Source: Pseudomonas sp. Leaf58
Lineage (GTDB): Bacteria; Pseudomonadota; Gammaproteobacteria; Pseudomonadales; Pseudomonadaceae
Direction: 5' to 3'
Assembly (NCBI RefSeq): GCF_003627215.1
Contig: NZ_CP032677.1
Span: forward strand, 4,841,501 to 4,905,500
DNA: 64,000 bases
Of the stretch, positions 8,695 to 20,961 are shown piece by piece. Position numbers and translations under genes: made by a program. A model generated the notes under the pieces. That model was given only the letters and a program-made list of their open reading frames with translations. It had not been told where the DNA came from and searched no databases. Within the stretch, counting starts at the first letter, position 1. Each line of letters opens with the position of its first letter.

Positions 8695-9504
8695 ATGACT
8701 GACTTTTCCGGCCTGCCGCTGGTGATCGAAGCCGCAGATCTGCTGCCACGCCTGGGTTCACCCCAGCTGATCCTGGTCGACCTGAGCAGCGCCAACCGCT
8801 ATGTCAGCGGGCATATCCCGGGCGCACGCTTCGTCGAAGGCAAGCGTACCCAGCTCGGCCACCCTCCCGCACCGGGCCTGCTGCCGGCCCAAGGCGAGCT
8901 GGAAAAACTGTTCAGCGAACTTGGCCACCGCGACGATGCTGTGTATGTGGTGTATGACGACGAGGGCGGTGGCTGGGCCGGGCGCTTCATCTGGCTGCTC
9001 GACGTGATCGGCCACAAGGGTTATCACTACCTCAACGGCGGCATCCAGGCCTGGCCGGCAGACAAACTCTCCACCGAAGTGCCCGCCAACGGCAGCACAC
9101 CGGTGCAGCTGCACATCGACAGCGCGCCCACCGCCACCCGCGAATACCTGCAAAGCCGCCTTGGCGCCGATGACCTGGTCATTTGGGACGCTCGCGGCCC
9201 GCAGGAATTCAGCGGCGAGAAAGTACTGGCAGCCAAGGGCGGCCACATTCCCGGCGCGATCAACTTCGAGTGGACGGCCGGTATGGACCTCAACGACCAC
9301 CTGCGCATCCGCCGGGACATCGCCGAAGTCCTGCAGAACCTGGGCATCACCCCCGACAAGGAAGTGATCACCCACTGCCAGACCCACCGCCGCTCCGGTT
9401 TCACTTACCTGGTGGCCAAGGCCCTCGGCTACCCACGCGTCAAGGCCTACGCCGGCTCGTGGAGCGAATGGGGCAACCACCCGGACACGCCTGTAGAAGT
9501 TTAA
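8695..9504 (+). CDS. rhdA: thiosulfate sulfurtransferase (two-domain rhodanese)
   Basis: 269 aa with two tandem rhodanese domains. The second carries the active-site loop HCQTHRRSG with the persulfide-forming Cys at residue 228; the same CQTHxRSG loop is known from Azotobacter and Pseudomonas RhdA. The first domain (VDLSSANRYVSGHIPGARF) lacks a catalytic Cys, as is normal. The ATG at 8695 is used because the long upstream open frame lies inside the HDOD gene. It is 44 bp after the HDOD gene and 9 bp before psd, so all three may be transcribed together. Function: sulfane sulfur transfer, including to cyanide in vitro in the family. Confidence 0.92.
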   Translation: MTDFSGLPLVIEAADLLPRLGSPQLILVDLSSANRYVSGHIPGARFVEGKRTQLGHPPAPGLLPAQGELEKLFSELGHRDDAVYVVYDDEGGGWAGRFIWLLDVIGHKGYHYLNGGIQAWPADKLSTEVPANGSTPVQLHIDSAPTATREYLQSRLGADDLVIWDARGPQEFSGEKVLAAKGGHIPGAINFEWTAGMDLNDHLRIRRDIAEVLQNLGITPDKEVITHCQTHRRSGFTYLVAKALGYPRVKAYAGSWSEWGNHPDTPVEV

Positions 9505-9513
9505 GGAACCTGC

Positions 9514-10377
9514 ATGAAATCCCGTTTGTTCATCATCAGCCAGTACCTGCTGCCGCACCACCTGCTATCGCGGCTGGCCGGCTGCGTCGCCGAGTGCCGT
9601 GTGCGCTGGTTCAAAAACGCTTTCACCGCCTGGTTCGCCAAGCGCTATCAAGTGAACATGAGCGAAGCCCTGGTCGAAGACCTGAGCGCCTATGAGCACT
9701 TCAATGCGTTCTTCACCCGTGCCCTGAAGCCGGGCGCTCGTCCGCTGGACGAAACCCCAGGCGCCATCCTGTGCCCTGCCGACGGTGCCGTCAGCCAGCT
9801 TGGCCCAATTGAGCACGGCCGCATCTTCCAGGCCAAGGGCCACGGTTACAGCGCCCAGGAGCTACTGGGCGGCGACCCGGCGATGGCCGCGCCGTTCATG
9901 GGCGGCGAATTCGCCACCATCTACCTGTCGCCTAAGGACTACCACCGCGTGCACATGCCGCTGGCCGGTACCTTGCGCGAAATGGTCTACGTGCCGGGCC
10001 GTCTGTTCTCGGTCAACCAAACCACCGCAGAGAACGTCCCCGAGCTGTTCGCCCGCAACGAGCGCGTGGTCTGCCTGTTCGATACCGAACGCGGGCCGAT
10101 GGCCGTGGTGCTGGTTGGCGCGATGATTGTCGCCTCGATCGAAACCGTCTGGGCCGGGCTGGTGACGCCGCCCAAGCGTGAGCTGAAGACCTTCCGCTAC
10201 GACGAAGCCAGCCGTGCGCCTATCCACCTGGAGAAAGGTGCCGAGCTGGGCCGCTTCAAGCTGGGCTCGACCGCCATCGTGCTGTTTGGGCCGGAGCAGG
10301 TGAAATGGGCTGAGAGCCTGGGTGCAGGTTCTGCTGTGCGTATGGGGCAGCAGTTGGCGGCGCCTGCGCAGGCTTGA
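9514..10377 (+). CDS. psd: phosphatidylserine decarboxylase proenzyme
   Basis: 287 aa. Makes phosphatidylethanolamine at the inner membrane. The pyruvoyl-forming cleavage site [10 protein letters not shown] is near the C-terminus (about residue 250-259); self-cleavage between Gly and Ser gives the beta and alpha chains. Other family motifs: [36 protein letters not shown] and GALVGAMIV-like [10 protein letters not shown]. It starts 9 bp after rhdA. The region after the stop holds inverted-repeat element A rather than a classical terminator. Confidence 0.96.
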   Translation: MKSRLFIISQYLLPHHLLSRLAGCVAECRVRWFKNAFTAWFAKRYQVNMSEALVEDLSAYEHFNAFFTRALKPGARPLDETPGAILCPADGAVSQLGPIEHGRIFQAKGHGYSAQELLGGDPAMAAPFMGGEFATIYLSPKDYHRVHMPLAGTLREMVYVPGRLFSVNQTTAENVPELFARNERVVCLFDTERGPMAVVLVGAMIVASIETVWAGLVTPPKRELKTFRYDEASRAPIHLEKGAELGRFKLGSTAIVLFGPEQVKWAESLGAGSAVRMGQQLAAPAQA

Positions 10378-10417
10378 TTGCGGTTTTTGCTTTGAAGTGG
10401 CTGGCGCGGTTTATTTA

Positions 10418-10689
10418 GCGCCTGTGAGATCGAGCGCCGCCCGCGCGGCGCTTCGCGGGACAAGCCCGCTCCCACATTTGTTGCAACGTGGCCATGCCTG
10501 TGGGAGAGGCGTTGTCAGCCTTGGTGCATGGCTTGAGACAATTGAGGCGGCAGCGAGGCTAACTCAGAACTTCAGCCAGCCTCACAAGGCTGACAACCAT
10601 GGCCTGACAGGTTCGGCACGTTGCAACAAATGTGGGCGCGGGCTTGCCCCGCGAAGCGCCGCGCGGGCGGCGCTCGATCTCACAGGCGC
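10418..10689 (+). repeat. long inverted-repeat element, copy A
   Basis: The 330-bp spacer between convergent psd and serB is filled by this element. The left arm 10418-10490 and right arm 10617-10689 are 73 bp each and match at 71 of 73 positions as inverted repeats. Each arm begins GCGCCTGTGAGATCGAG, contains the palindrome GCGCCGCCCGCGCGGCGC and then a REP-like hairpin GCGGGACAAGCCCGC, ending TTGCAACGTG. The 126-bp core holds a directional motif (10511-10538, starting GTTGTCAGCCTTGG, read on plus). Weaker outer arms extend the similarity to about 10399 and 10713. The other copies are at 31682, 55611 and 56493. It would form a very long hairpin in either transcript and may end both genes. 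Confidence 0.9.
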
Positions 10690-10707
10690 CGAAAATCCAA
10701 CGGCGAA

Positions 10708-11922
10708 TCAGCCGCGCGCATCGCGGTCGCGCAAGCCCAACAGGTAAAGCACCCCATCCAGCCCCAAGGTGGAAATCGCCTGCTTGGCCGACTGGCGCAC
10801 CAGCGGTTTTGCGCGGAACGCCACACCCAGCCCGGCCAGCGACAGCATCGGCAAGTCGTTGGCACCGTCACCGACGGCAATGGTCTGTTCCAGCTGCAAG
10901 CCTTCTTCGCTGGCCAGCTTCTGCAGCAGCTCGGCCTTGCGTTGGGCGTCGACGATTGGCTCCACAGCAACGCCAGTCACCTTGCCGTCGACCACCTCCA
11001 ACTCGTTGGCGAACACATAATCGATGCCCAGGCGCGCCTGCACCTGGCGGGCAAAGTAAGTGAAGCCACCGGACAGGATCGCGGTTTTATAACCCAGGCG
11101 CTTAAGCTCGGCGAACAGGTTCTCGGCGCCTTCGGTCAGGCGCAACGACGCACCGATCTCGTCCAGCACGCCCACGTCCAGGCCCTTGAGCAGGGCCATG
11201 CGCTCCTTGAAACTGGCGCGGAAATCCAGCTCGCCACGCATGGCGCGTTCGGTAATCGCCGCCACTTGCTCACCCACACCCGCAGCCTTGGCCAGTTCGT
11301 CGATGACTTCGGCCTCGATCAGCGTCGAGTCCATGTCGAACACCGCCAGGCGGCGGTTGCGGCGGAACAGGTCGTCCTTCTGGAAAGCGATATCGATGCT
11401 CAGCTCTTCGGCCAAAGCAAAGAAGTCGGCGCGCAGGGCCTGGGCGTCGCTTGGCACGCCACGCACGGAAATCTCGACGGCTGCCTTACCCTTGTCGGTT
11501 TCTGCATCCAGTGCCACACGGGCCGACAGGCGCTCGATGCGCTCGATGGTCAAGCCGTAGTGGCTGATCACCGCACTCACCCGCTGCAACTGCTCGGGGG
11601 TGATCTTGCGGCTAAGCAGGGTGACGATATGGCGCGCCTCGCCCTGGCCGTCGGCCCAGTGCTGGTAGTCCGCCTCGGAAATCGGCGTGTAGCGGGCCTG
11701 CAGGTTCAGCTCATGGGCCTTGGCCTGCACGCTTTGCAGCAAGCCGGTGGCCACTTCGTTGTCTGGGATATCGACCAGGATGCCGAACGACAAGGTGCCG
11801 TGCATAACTGCCAGACCGATGTCGAGAATGCTCACACCGCCCTGCAGCAGGACGCCGGTGATGGCCGCAGTGAGACCGGGACGGTCCTCACCGGTGATGT
11901 TGATCAGGACGATTTCGCGCAC
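10708..11922 (-). CDS. serB: phosphoserine phosphatase
   Basis: 404 aa from a GTG start at 11922 (MREIVLINITGEDRPG), preceded by GGAG eight bases upstream; an ATG 33 bases further up gives an unconserved extension. Two N-terminal ACT domains (about 1-170) precede a HAD phosphatase: VFDMDSTLI (nucleophile Asp), then SGGFTYFARQ and GDGANDLPML. This is the last step of serine synthesis. The final codons GGC TGA coincide with the outer end of repeat element A. It is divergent from the Smp-like gene, as in E. coli serB/smp. Confidence 0.95.
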   Translation of the reverse strand: MREIVLINITGEDRPGLTAAITGVLLQGGVSILDIGLAVMHGTLSFGILVDIPDNEVATGLLQSVQAKAHELNLQARYTPISEADYQHWADGQGEARHIVTLLSRKITPEQLQRVSAVISHYGLTIERIERLSARVALDAETDKGKAAVEISVRGVPSDAQALRADFFALAEELSIDIAFQKDDLFRRNRRLAVFDMDSTLIEAEVIDELAKAAGVGEQVAAITERAMRGELDFRASFKERMALLKGLDVGVLDEIGASLRLTEGAENLFAELKRLGYKTAILSGGFTYFARQVQARLGIDYVFANELEVVDGKVTGVAVEPIVDAQRKAELLQKLASEEGLQLEQTIAVGDGANDLPMLSLAGLGVAFRAKPLVRQSAKQAISTLGLDGVLYLLGLRDRDARG

Positions 11923-12055
11923 AACCTGGCTCCGACTTCGATGAAAAATGCGCATTCTACCGATTTTCCATGACCATCGGGCGCCAACGATACTTTGCCG
12001 ACAAAACCCGGCTCGCTATACTGCCCCCACTTCATGCCATTAAGAGCCGAGCTCA

Positions 12056-13513
12056 GTGAACCGGCCCACGCCCGTCAAACCAGACAACTTCTTCCTGATG
12101 ATCTATCGCGCCCTGAGTCAACGTCGCGTGCCGCTGGCACTGCGTATCGCCTGCACCAACATCTTCCTGGTGGCGCTGGCACTGGTGATCTATGCCTGCG
12201 TGATGGGCCTGCAGTTCAAGCAGGCCATGCACGAACAGGCCGATGCTCTAGGCCAGAGCCTGACCACCCAGACGGCCACCTCGGCGACCGAGCTGCTGGT
12301 GTCCAACGACATCCTCAGCCTCAACGTGCTGCTCGGCAACCTGGTGAAAAACCCGTTGGTGGCCCATGCGGCGATCTACAGCGTGGACAACCGCATCCTT
12401 GCCGAAGCAGGCCAACGCCCGCGCAACAGCCTGCTGGGCGAGGCCGAAGGCCTGTACCAGACCAAGATCACCTTTCAGGACGTGACCGCCGGGCAACTGC
12501 GCATCAGCCTGGACATGAGCCAGTTCCAGCAACCGATGCTGATCAGCCTGCAGAGCATGGGCATCCTTGCCGCCATCCTGCTGGTGTTGGCCCTGACTCT
12601 AAGCCTGCGCCAAGGCCGCTTCATCACCCTGCCACTGCTGCAACTGCGGGTGTGGCTGCGCGACCCGCAACCCTATACCCCGGCCACCGACCGCCAGGAC
12701 GAGATCGGCGATATCGCCCGCCAGCTGCATGCGCGCCTGGCCCCGCCGCCGCCGCCAGAGCCAGAGCCTGAGGAAGAGGACGACGAGCACTTCGACGACC
12801 TGCACGAACCGGCCCAGCCAGTGAAAGCCGCGCCACGCGCCAAGGTTGCCGCCCCGGTTGATGAAGATGATGACGAAGCCTTCGCCGGCTTGCTGGACGA
12901 CGATCACACACCCAAGGCTGCCGTGGTCGAGTCCGACGAGCCACAATTCAGTGCAGTGCTCGCCGTGCAACTGGGCTCGCAGGAACAGCTGCGACGCCTG
13001 CCACGCACGCGCCTGACCGAGTTGACCGAGCGCTATCGCGATTGCCTTGAACACGCCGCCTCGCTCTACGACGGCGAAACCCACACGCTCAATGACGGCA
13101 GCACCTTGGTTCTGTTTCACAGCCGCGACTGTGGCGAGGACTACCTGACCAACGCCATTTGCTGCGGCGAGCTGTTGCGCGCCCTAGGCCACGCGCTGCA
13201 AATCGAAGTAGCGGACAGCGGCATCACCCTACAACTGCAACTGGGCTTAGCCCTGGGCAACGACCTGCAGGGGCTGGAGCTGGTGGACCTGCTGATGGCC
13301 GAAAAGGCCCAGGACGCCCTGGCGCTGTCGCAGCACAGCCGCAACCTGTTGCTGGTGGAGCGGCAGATCAGCGACGACACGCTTATTCGCCAGCGCGCGC
13401 GCATTCGCCCAATTGCCAGCCCGGAAGGCGCCTGCTGCGTGGAACGGCTGATGGAGCCCTACCCGTCGATGCTGGAACGCCAGTTAGCGCGGATGCACGA
13501 GCGTAGGGCCTGA
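12056..13513 (+). CDS. Smp/AhpA-like inner membrane protein
   Basis: 485 aa from GTG 12056. One membrane helix at about residues 28-50 and another at about 165-185 enclose a periplasmic sensor-like loop (QADALGQSLTTQTATSATEL). After the second helix comes a HAMP-like stretch, then a Pro/Glu/Asp-rich linker (about 225-290) and a C-terminal cytoplasmic domain of about 190 residues that I do not recognise in detail. Layout and position next to serB match the Smp (YtjB, 'SMP_2') family of E. coli, whose function is unknown. The long acidic linker makes it much larger than E. coli Smp (about 214 aa). It ends at a strong bidirectional terminator. Confidence 0.72.
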   Translation: MNRPTPVKPDNFFLMIYRALSQRRVPLALRIACTNIFLVALALVIYACVMGLQFKQAMHEQADALGQSLTTQTATSATELLVSNDILSLNVLLGNLVKNPLVAHAAIYSVDNRILAEAGQRPRNSLLGEAEGLYQTKITFQDVTAGQLRISLDMSQFQQPMLISLQSMGILAAILLVLALTLSLRQGRFITLPLLQLRVWLRDPQPYTPATDRQDEIGDIARQLHARLAPPPPPEPEPEEEDDEHFDDLHEPAQPVKAAPRAKVAAPVDEDDDEAFAGLLDDDHTPKAAVVESDEPQFSAVLAVQLGSQEQLRRLPRTRLTELTERYRDCLEHAASLYDGETHTLNDGSTLVLFHSRDCGEDYLTNAICCGELLRALGHALQIEVADSGITLQLQLGLALGNDLQGLELVDLLMAEKAQDALALSQHSRNLLLVERQISDDTLIRQRARIRPIASPEGACCVERLMEPYPSMLERQLARMHERRA

Positions 13514-13564
13514 CAGACATACGCCCCTACAGGGACCGCGCCAACCTTCCGGCAGGTTTATTGC

Positions 13565-13606
13565 AGATACAAAAAAGCCCGCAACGATGCGGGCTTTTTT
13601 GTATCT
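13565..13606. terminator. bidirectional intrinsic terminator
   Basis: The hairpin GCCCGCA-ACGA-TGCGGGC is flanked by A6 on one side and T6 on the other; the stem extends to a perfect 19-bp inverted repeat including AGATAC/GTATCT. It serves the convergent Smp-like gene (stop 13513) and the PqiC-like lipoprotein gene (stop 13614). Confidence 0.95.
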
Positions 13607-13613
13607 GGTTCGA

Positions 13614-14324
13614 TCAGAACCGATAGACTTCCATATCGGTACGAATCGGCGCAGCCATCGGGATCTTGGATTTCTCCGGCGCCTTCTTCACCTGCACCGG
13701 CGCAGCGGCTTTTTTAGGCGACTCTTCGGCAATTGCCGGCTGGTTCGCCAGCGGCTTCACCGCCGTGCTCAGCTGTTCGGCCAGTTTCTGCAGCAATTGG
13801 CCTTGGGCCTGCACCTGCGATGCTTCACTCCCCTGGTGCGGCTGCTCGAGGTGAATGATACGGTTGTCACGCACATGGCCACGGCGGTCCAGCAGGCGCC
13901 ACTGGGCATCAAGGATGGCTGGCTGGTCTTTGCCCGAGTCCAGGCGAGTGATCGAAAGCAGCACCTGAACATCCGGACTGAAACCGGGGGTAGCCGGGGC
14001 CAGCACCACGCGCTGGCTGTCCAGGCGCCAGGCAAGCTGACGTACCAGCAGTTGGTCGATGTCCGACGAAAGGCTACCCGCCCAACGACCGTCGATCGCC
14101 GAACTCAGGCTGCCATCGGCTTGGCGCTGCAGGAATGTTTCGCGTTGCAGGTAATCGGCCACCGATACCGGGCCGAGCACCACGGCCATGCCCGCACTCT
14201 GCGAAGGCTGGCCAGGATCACCACTGTCGAGCTGGTACAGGGCAACCGGCTGGTGCATGGTGCACCCGCCAAGGCCCAGCAAGCCAGTCATCAACAGCGC
14301 AAATGGAAGGCGCAGAAATTTCAT
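13614..14324 (-). CDS. PqiC/YmbA-family (ABC-type auxiliary) outer-membrane lipoprotein
   Basis: 236 aa from ATG 14324 (an ATG also directly precedes it at 14327). The start MKFLRLPFALLMTGLLGLGG-C carries a lipobox LGGC, so the mature protein should be lipidated at Cys20-21. The body (YQLDSGD, VAVVLGPVSVADYLQR-like, RWAGSLSSDIDQLLVRQLAWRL) fits the DUF330 family represented by PqiC, which connects MCE-type lipid transport systems to the outer membrane. The last 50 residues are Lys/Pro/Ala-rich. No MCE or permease gene is beside it; it follows parC after 175 bp. The family call is from pattern recognition only. Confidence 0.72.
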   Translation of the reverse strand: MKFLRLPFALLMTGLLGLGGCTMHQPVALYQLDSGDPGQPSQSAGMAVVLGPVSVADYLQRETFLQRQADGSLSSAIDGRWAGSLSSDIDQLLVRQLAWRLDSQRVVLAPATPGFSPDVQVLLSITRLDSGKDQPAILDAQWRLLDRRGHVRDNRIIHLEQPHQGSEASQVQAQGQLLQKLAEQLSTAVKPLANQPAIAEESPKKAAAPVQVKKAPEKSKIPMAAPIRTDMEVYRF

Positions 14325-14498
14325 CATCCCATCCAGGCGGTCGCCAACAGGCCAACCGCAGTGATACATGTATAGATTCAATCGGGCACACGGCCACGCC
14401 GGCACCGCAAGGGCCATATCATCCGCGAAATAACCGTCCGACTCCAGCATTTCTGCCTGGAACGGCGCTGAAATTGCCGTTCCAGACATTTCAACGGG

Positions 14499-17282
<2,784 letters not shown>

Positions 17283-17286
<4 letters not shown>

Positions 17287-18269
17287 GGCTTGGCGCTCCA
17301 ACCGCCTTGCGGCGCATCAAAGCGCCACACGATCGGGCGTGTCTCGCCATCGGCACGCGCGCCGTTGTTGTTGTCCAGGCCAACCCAGGCACCCTTGGCA
17401 TCGATCACCAGGGCCTCAGCCAGGCCAAACGGCTGTTCGTAACGGCGCGACTCAACCAGCGCATCGGCAGCGAACGACCAGCAACGCTCGACCACGCCGC
17501 TGTCAGCGTCACGCCGGCAGACTCGGTAGGCGTTGCGCTCGAGGGTGAACAGCTTGCCTTCAAACCAGGCCAGGTCGGAGAAATCGCGCGACAGTGCCCG
17601 GGCATTGGGCATTTGCGCCGGCTGCTGCTCGACCCCTGCTTCGCTCAGCAGCACACAACTGCGCCCGCAAGTCCATAACGACTGCTGGCGCTCAATGGCG
17701 ACCAGGCCGCGCCGCTCGCGCTCAGCGGCCAGCCACAGGCGATCACCCGCCGGGCTGATTGCCAGGCCCTCGAACAAGGCATTGAAGTTCAACAGCATAC
17801 CGCTGGCCCGGGCCTGGCGGACCATGGCCGGGTCAATCTTCAACCAATCCGCCCCGCCGTCCACCGGCAATTGCAGCACGGCGGCATGGGCCTCGCTGAC
17901 CAGGTATAGGTTGCCCGCCTGGTCGCAGGTGATGCCTTCAAAGTCCAGTTCGCCACCGCGAATATACGAGGCCGCCCAATTGCGCGACTTCAAGCCCCAC
18001 GGCAGACCGCTCTCCGGCACCGCTGGCGCGGTGAAGGTGAGCGGCTGCGCCCGCCAGGTGGGGTTTTGCTGGTCGAGGCGATAGATGCGGTCGTCGTCCC
18101 GATCGGACACCCCCCACAACGCGCCCCGGCATTCCACAAGGCCTGACAGGTTGCCGCCGCGCATACCCTCGACGGGGTGTTCGGCACTGAGTTTCAGCTC
18201 TGGCCAGTTGCCCGCCAGGCTCGGCAGGGCAACCAGCGCCAGACAGGCCGCCAGAAGCAGCCGAATCAA
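17283..18269 (-). CDS. secreted esterase-like (phytase-type propeller) protein
   Basis: 328 aa starting at TTG 18269, whose TTGA overlaps the parE stop; no better start exists and a signal peptide begins at once (MIRLLLAACLALVALPSLAG, cleavage about residue 20). The body has repeated propeller-like blades: GNLSGLVECRGALWGVSDRDD, split here at the blade GVSDRDDDRIYRL, then ELDFEGITCD, LFEGLAISPAGDRLWLAAERE and DFSDLAWFEGKLFTLERN. This pattern fits the 'esterase-like activity of phytase' family (PF13449 type), seen in periplasmic proteins of unknown substrate. It overlaps both neighbours by 4 bp, so it is tightly coupled to parE and the protease gene. Confidence 0.75.
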
Positions 18270-20170
18270 ACCATGACCTCGGCCAGGTTACCCTTGGTTT
18301 CCAGCCAGCTCTTGCGATCACCGGCGCGCTTCTTGGCCAGCAGCTTGTCCATCAGCTCGCAGGTGGCCTGCACATCGTCCAGGGTCAGCTGCACCAGGCG
18401 CCGGGTGTTCGGGTCCATGGTGGTTTCACGCAGTTGTGGCGGGTTCATCTCCCCCAGGCCCTTGAAGCGGGTGACCTGCGGCTTGCCGCGCTTCTTCTCG
18501 GCCACCAGGCGGTCGAGGATGCCGTCACGCTCGGCTTCATCGAGGGCGTAGTAGATTTCCTTGCCCAAGTCGATGCGGTACAGCGGCGGCATGGCCACAT
18601 AGACATGCCCGGCCTCGACCAGCGCACGGAAATGCTGGACAAACAGTGCACACAGCAGTGTGGCAATGTGCAGGCCGTCGGAGTCGGCGTCGGCGAGGAT
18701 GCAGATTTTGCCGTAGCGCAGTTGCGCAAGGTCAGTAGCACCGGGGTCGACGCCGATGGCTACGGCGATGTTGTGCACCTCCTGGCTGGCCAACACTTCG
18801 CCGCCGTCCACTTCCCAGGTGTTAAGGATCTTGCCGCGCAGCGGCAGGATCGCCTGGAATTCCTTGTCCCGCGCCTGTTTGGCGGAGCCACCGGCCGAGT
18901 CACCCTCAACCAGGAACAGCTCGGCCCGCATGGGGTCCTGCCCGGCGCAGTCGGCCAGCTTGCCGGGCAGTGCCGGGCCCTGGGTGATGCGCTTGCGCTC
19001 GACTTTCTTGCTAGCCTTCAGGCGACGGCCGGCGTTGCTGATGGCCAGCTCCGCCAGCTGCATGCCCAACTCGGGATGCGCGTTGAGCCACAGGCTGAAG
19101 GCGTCCTTGACCACACCGGAAACGAAGGCCGCGGCCTCGCGTGACGACAGGCGCTCTTTGGTCTGCCCAGAGAATTGCGGCTCCTGCATTTTCATCGAGA
19201 GCACGAAAGAGATGCGCTCCCAGACGTCCTCCGGCGCCAACTTCACCCCTCGCGGCAGCAGGTTGCGGAACTCGCAAAACTCGCGCATGGCATCCAGCAG
19301 GCCTTGGCGCAGGCCGTTCACGTGCGTGCCGCCTTGGGCGGTGGGGATCAGGTTGACGTAGCTTTCCTGCACGCTGTCGCCACCTTCAGGCAACCACAGC
19401 AGCGCCCAGTCTGCGGCTTCCTTGTTGCCGGCCAGGCTGCCGCAGAATGGCTCGTCTGGCAGGCGCTGGAACTCGCTGACCGCATCGACCAGGTAGGAGC
19501 GCAGGCCGTCCTCATAATGCCATTCGACCTTTTCGCCGCTGGCCTTGTCCTCAAAGCTGACCAGCAGGCCCGGGCACAACACGGCCTTGGCCTTGAGCAC
19601 GTGCTTGAGGCGGCTGACGGAGAACTTGGGCGAATCGAAGTACTTAGGGTCAGGGCTAAAGTAAACGCTGGTGCCGGTGTTGCGCTTGCCAACCGAGCCG
19701 ACCACTTCCAACTCGCTGGCCTTGAAGCCATCGGCGAAAGTCATCTGGTATTCGTTGCCGTCCCGTTTGACGCGCACGCGCACCTGGGTCGACAGGGCAT
19801 TGACCACCGAGATACCGACACCGTGCAGGCCGCCAGAGAACTGGTAGTTCTTGTTGGAAAACTTGCCGCCGGCGTGCAGCTTGGTAAGAATCAGTTCCAC
19901 CCCGGACACGCCCTCTTCCGGGTGGATGTCCACGGGCATACCGCGGCCATCGTCGCTGACTTCCAGCGAGTGGTCGGCATGCAGGATGACCTGCACCGAG
20001 CGGGCGTGCCCGGCCAAGGCTTCGTCGACGCTATTGTCGATAACTTCCTGGGCCAGGTGGTTCGGGCGGCTGGTATCGGTGTACATGCCCGGCCGCTTAC
20101 GAACCGGGTCAAGGCCCGAGAGGACTTCGATGGCGTCTGCGTTATAGGCGCTAGCGCTGGGATTGGCCAT
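18266..20170 (-). CDS. parE: DNA topoisomerase IV subunit B
   Basis: 634 aa (E. coli 630). GHKL ATPase motifs EVIDNSVDEA, DDGRGMPVD and GGLHGVGISVVNALS lie in the N-terminal part; the TOPRIM motif EGDSAGGSAKQARD (about residue 415) and DADSDGLH lie in the C-terminal part. Forms the heterotetramer with ParC. It lies 35 bp after yqiA, as in E. coli, and is followed by two envelope genes (4-bp overlaps) before parC. Confidence 0.97.
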   Translation of the reverse strand: MANPSASAYNADAIEVLSGLDPVRKRPGMYTDTSRPNHLAQEVIDNSVDEALAGHARSVQVILHADHSLEVSDDGRGMPVDIHPEEGVSGVELILTKLHAGGKFSNKNYQFSGGLHGVGISVVNALSTQVRVRVKRDGNEYQMTFADGFKASELEVVGSVGKRNTGTSVYFSPDPKYFDSPKFSVSRLKHVLKAKAVLCPGLLVSFEDKASGEKVEWHYEDGLRSYLVDAVSEFQRLPDEPFCGSLAGNKEAADWALLWLPEGGDSVQESYVNLIPTAQGGTHVNGLRQGLLDAMREFCEFRNLLPRGVKLAPEDVWERISFVLSMKMQEPQFSGQTKERLSSREAAAFVSGVVKDAFSLWLNAHPELGMQLAELAISNAGRRLKASKKVERKRITQGPALPGKLADCAGQDPMRAELFLVEGDSAGGSAKQARDKEFQAILPLRGKILNTWEVDGGEVLASQEVHNIAVAIGVDPGATDLAQLRYGKICILADADSDGLHIATLLCALFVQHFRALVEAGHVYVAMPPLYRIDLGKEIYYALDEAERDGILDRLVAEKKRGKPQVTRFKGLGEMNPPQLRETTMDPNTRRLVQLTLDDVQATCELMDKLLAKKRAGDRKSWLETKGNLAEVMV

Positions 20171-20205
20171 AGGGTCTCGTCGTCAGTCTGGTGAATGCAG
20201 GAAAG

Positions 20206-20814
20206 TCAAAATACAGAAAAATCGATTGCTGCGTACTGCCCGCGGGCAATGCCGGCGAAGGCCAGCAGGGCTGGCAGGCGCTCGGCGAAGCCCTGGAAGC
20301 TGTGGTCGCCCCCGGCCTGGATGCGCAGGGCACAGGCACGGTAATAACGCTCGGCGTGGCGGTAGTCCAGGGTTTCATCGGCAGTTTGCAGCCACACTTG
20401 ATAACGGCTGGCGTCCACTGGGGCAGGGACTTCCAGCTCGGCCAGGGCCTGCACGTGATCGTGGGTCAGTTCCCAGGTTTCTCCGCTGTAGTAATTACGC
20501 TGGGTGCCTAGGTAACCGTCGAAATGCTTGTGCGGGGTTACCGCCGGGTTGACCAGCAAGGCCTTGAGGCCGTGGCGCTCGGCCAGATGGGTGGCATAGT
20601 AGCCGCCGAGCGAACTGCCTACCAGCAGTGGCGCGCCAAGTTCGGCAATGGCCGCTTCGAGCTGGGTGATGGCCTGGCGCGGGTGGTGATGCAGGGCGGG
20701 CAGCCGCAACTGGTCGGCCAGGCCGAGCTGTTGCATGACCGCCTCGAGCTGGCGTGCCTTGGTCGACAGCGGTGAACTGTTGAAGCCATGGATATAGAGG
20801 ATGGAACCCGACAT
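20206..20814 (-). CDS. yqiA: YqiA-type esterase (alpha/beta hydrolase)
   Basis: 202 aa (E. coli YqiA 193). Nucleophile elbow GSSLGGYYA (about residues 67-75), oxyanion region LYIHGFNSSP and the late catalytic His in GGDHSFQGF. Small cytoplasmic hydrolase acting on short acyl esters in vitro; physiological role not established. The gene pair yqiA-parE and the upstream nudF-DUF1249-cpdA are a conserved gammaproteobacterial block. A 147-bp gap separates it from cpdA and may hold its own promoter. Confidence 0.9.
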   Translation of the reverse strand: MSGSILYIHGFNSSPLSTKARQLEAVMQQLGLADQLRLPALHHHPRQAITQLEAAIAELGAPLLVGSSLGGYYATHLAERHGLKALLVNPAVTPHKHFDGYLGTQRNYYSGETWELTHDHVQALAELEVPAPVDASRYQVWLQTADETLDYRHAERYYRACALRIQAGGDHSFQGFAERLPALLAFAGIARGQYAAIDFSVF

Positions 20815-20961
20815 GCTGCCCCCGGTAATCTGTGGCTTCGCGCCCGGTGAGGCGGGCGCAGGGACGCGCAGTGTAGCGCGTTCGCCGGGTTTTGACGCAG
20901 TGTCACGGGTTTCGCAACAATTTCTTCAACAGCGCCGGTGCGTTCAGCGGCCCCACAATGT

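Noticed and set aside
10621..11973. 450-aa plus-strand open frame opposite serB
   Set aside because: Antisense shadow in GC-rich DNA; serB on the minus strand has all expected motifs.
14327..14489. Longer 291-aa start for the PqiC-like lipoprotein
   Set aside because: It would bury the signal peptide and lipobox 54 residues inside; the MKFLRLPF start gives a proper lipoprotein signal.
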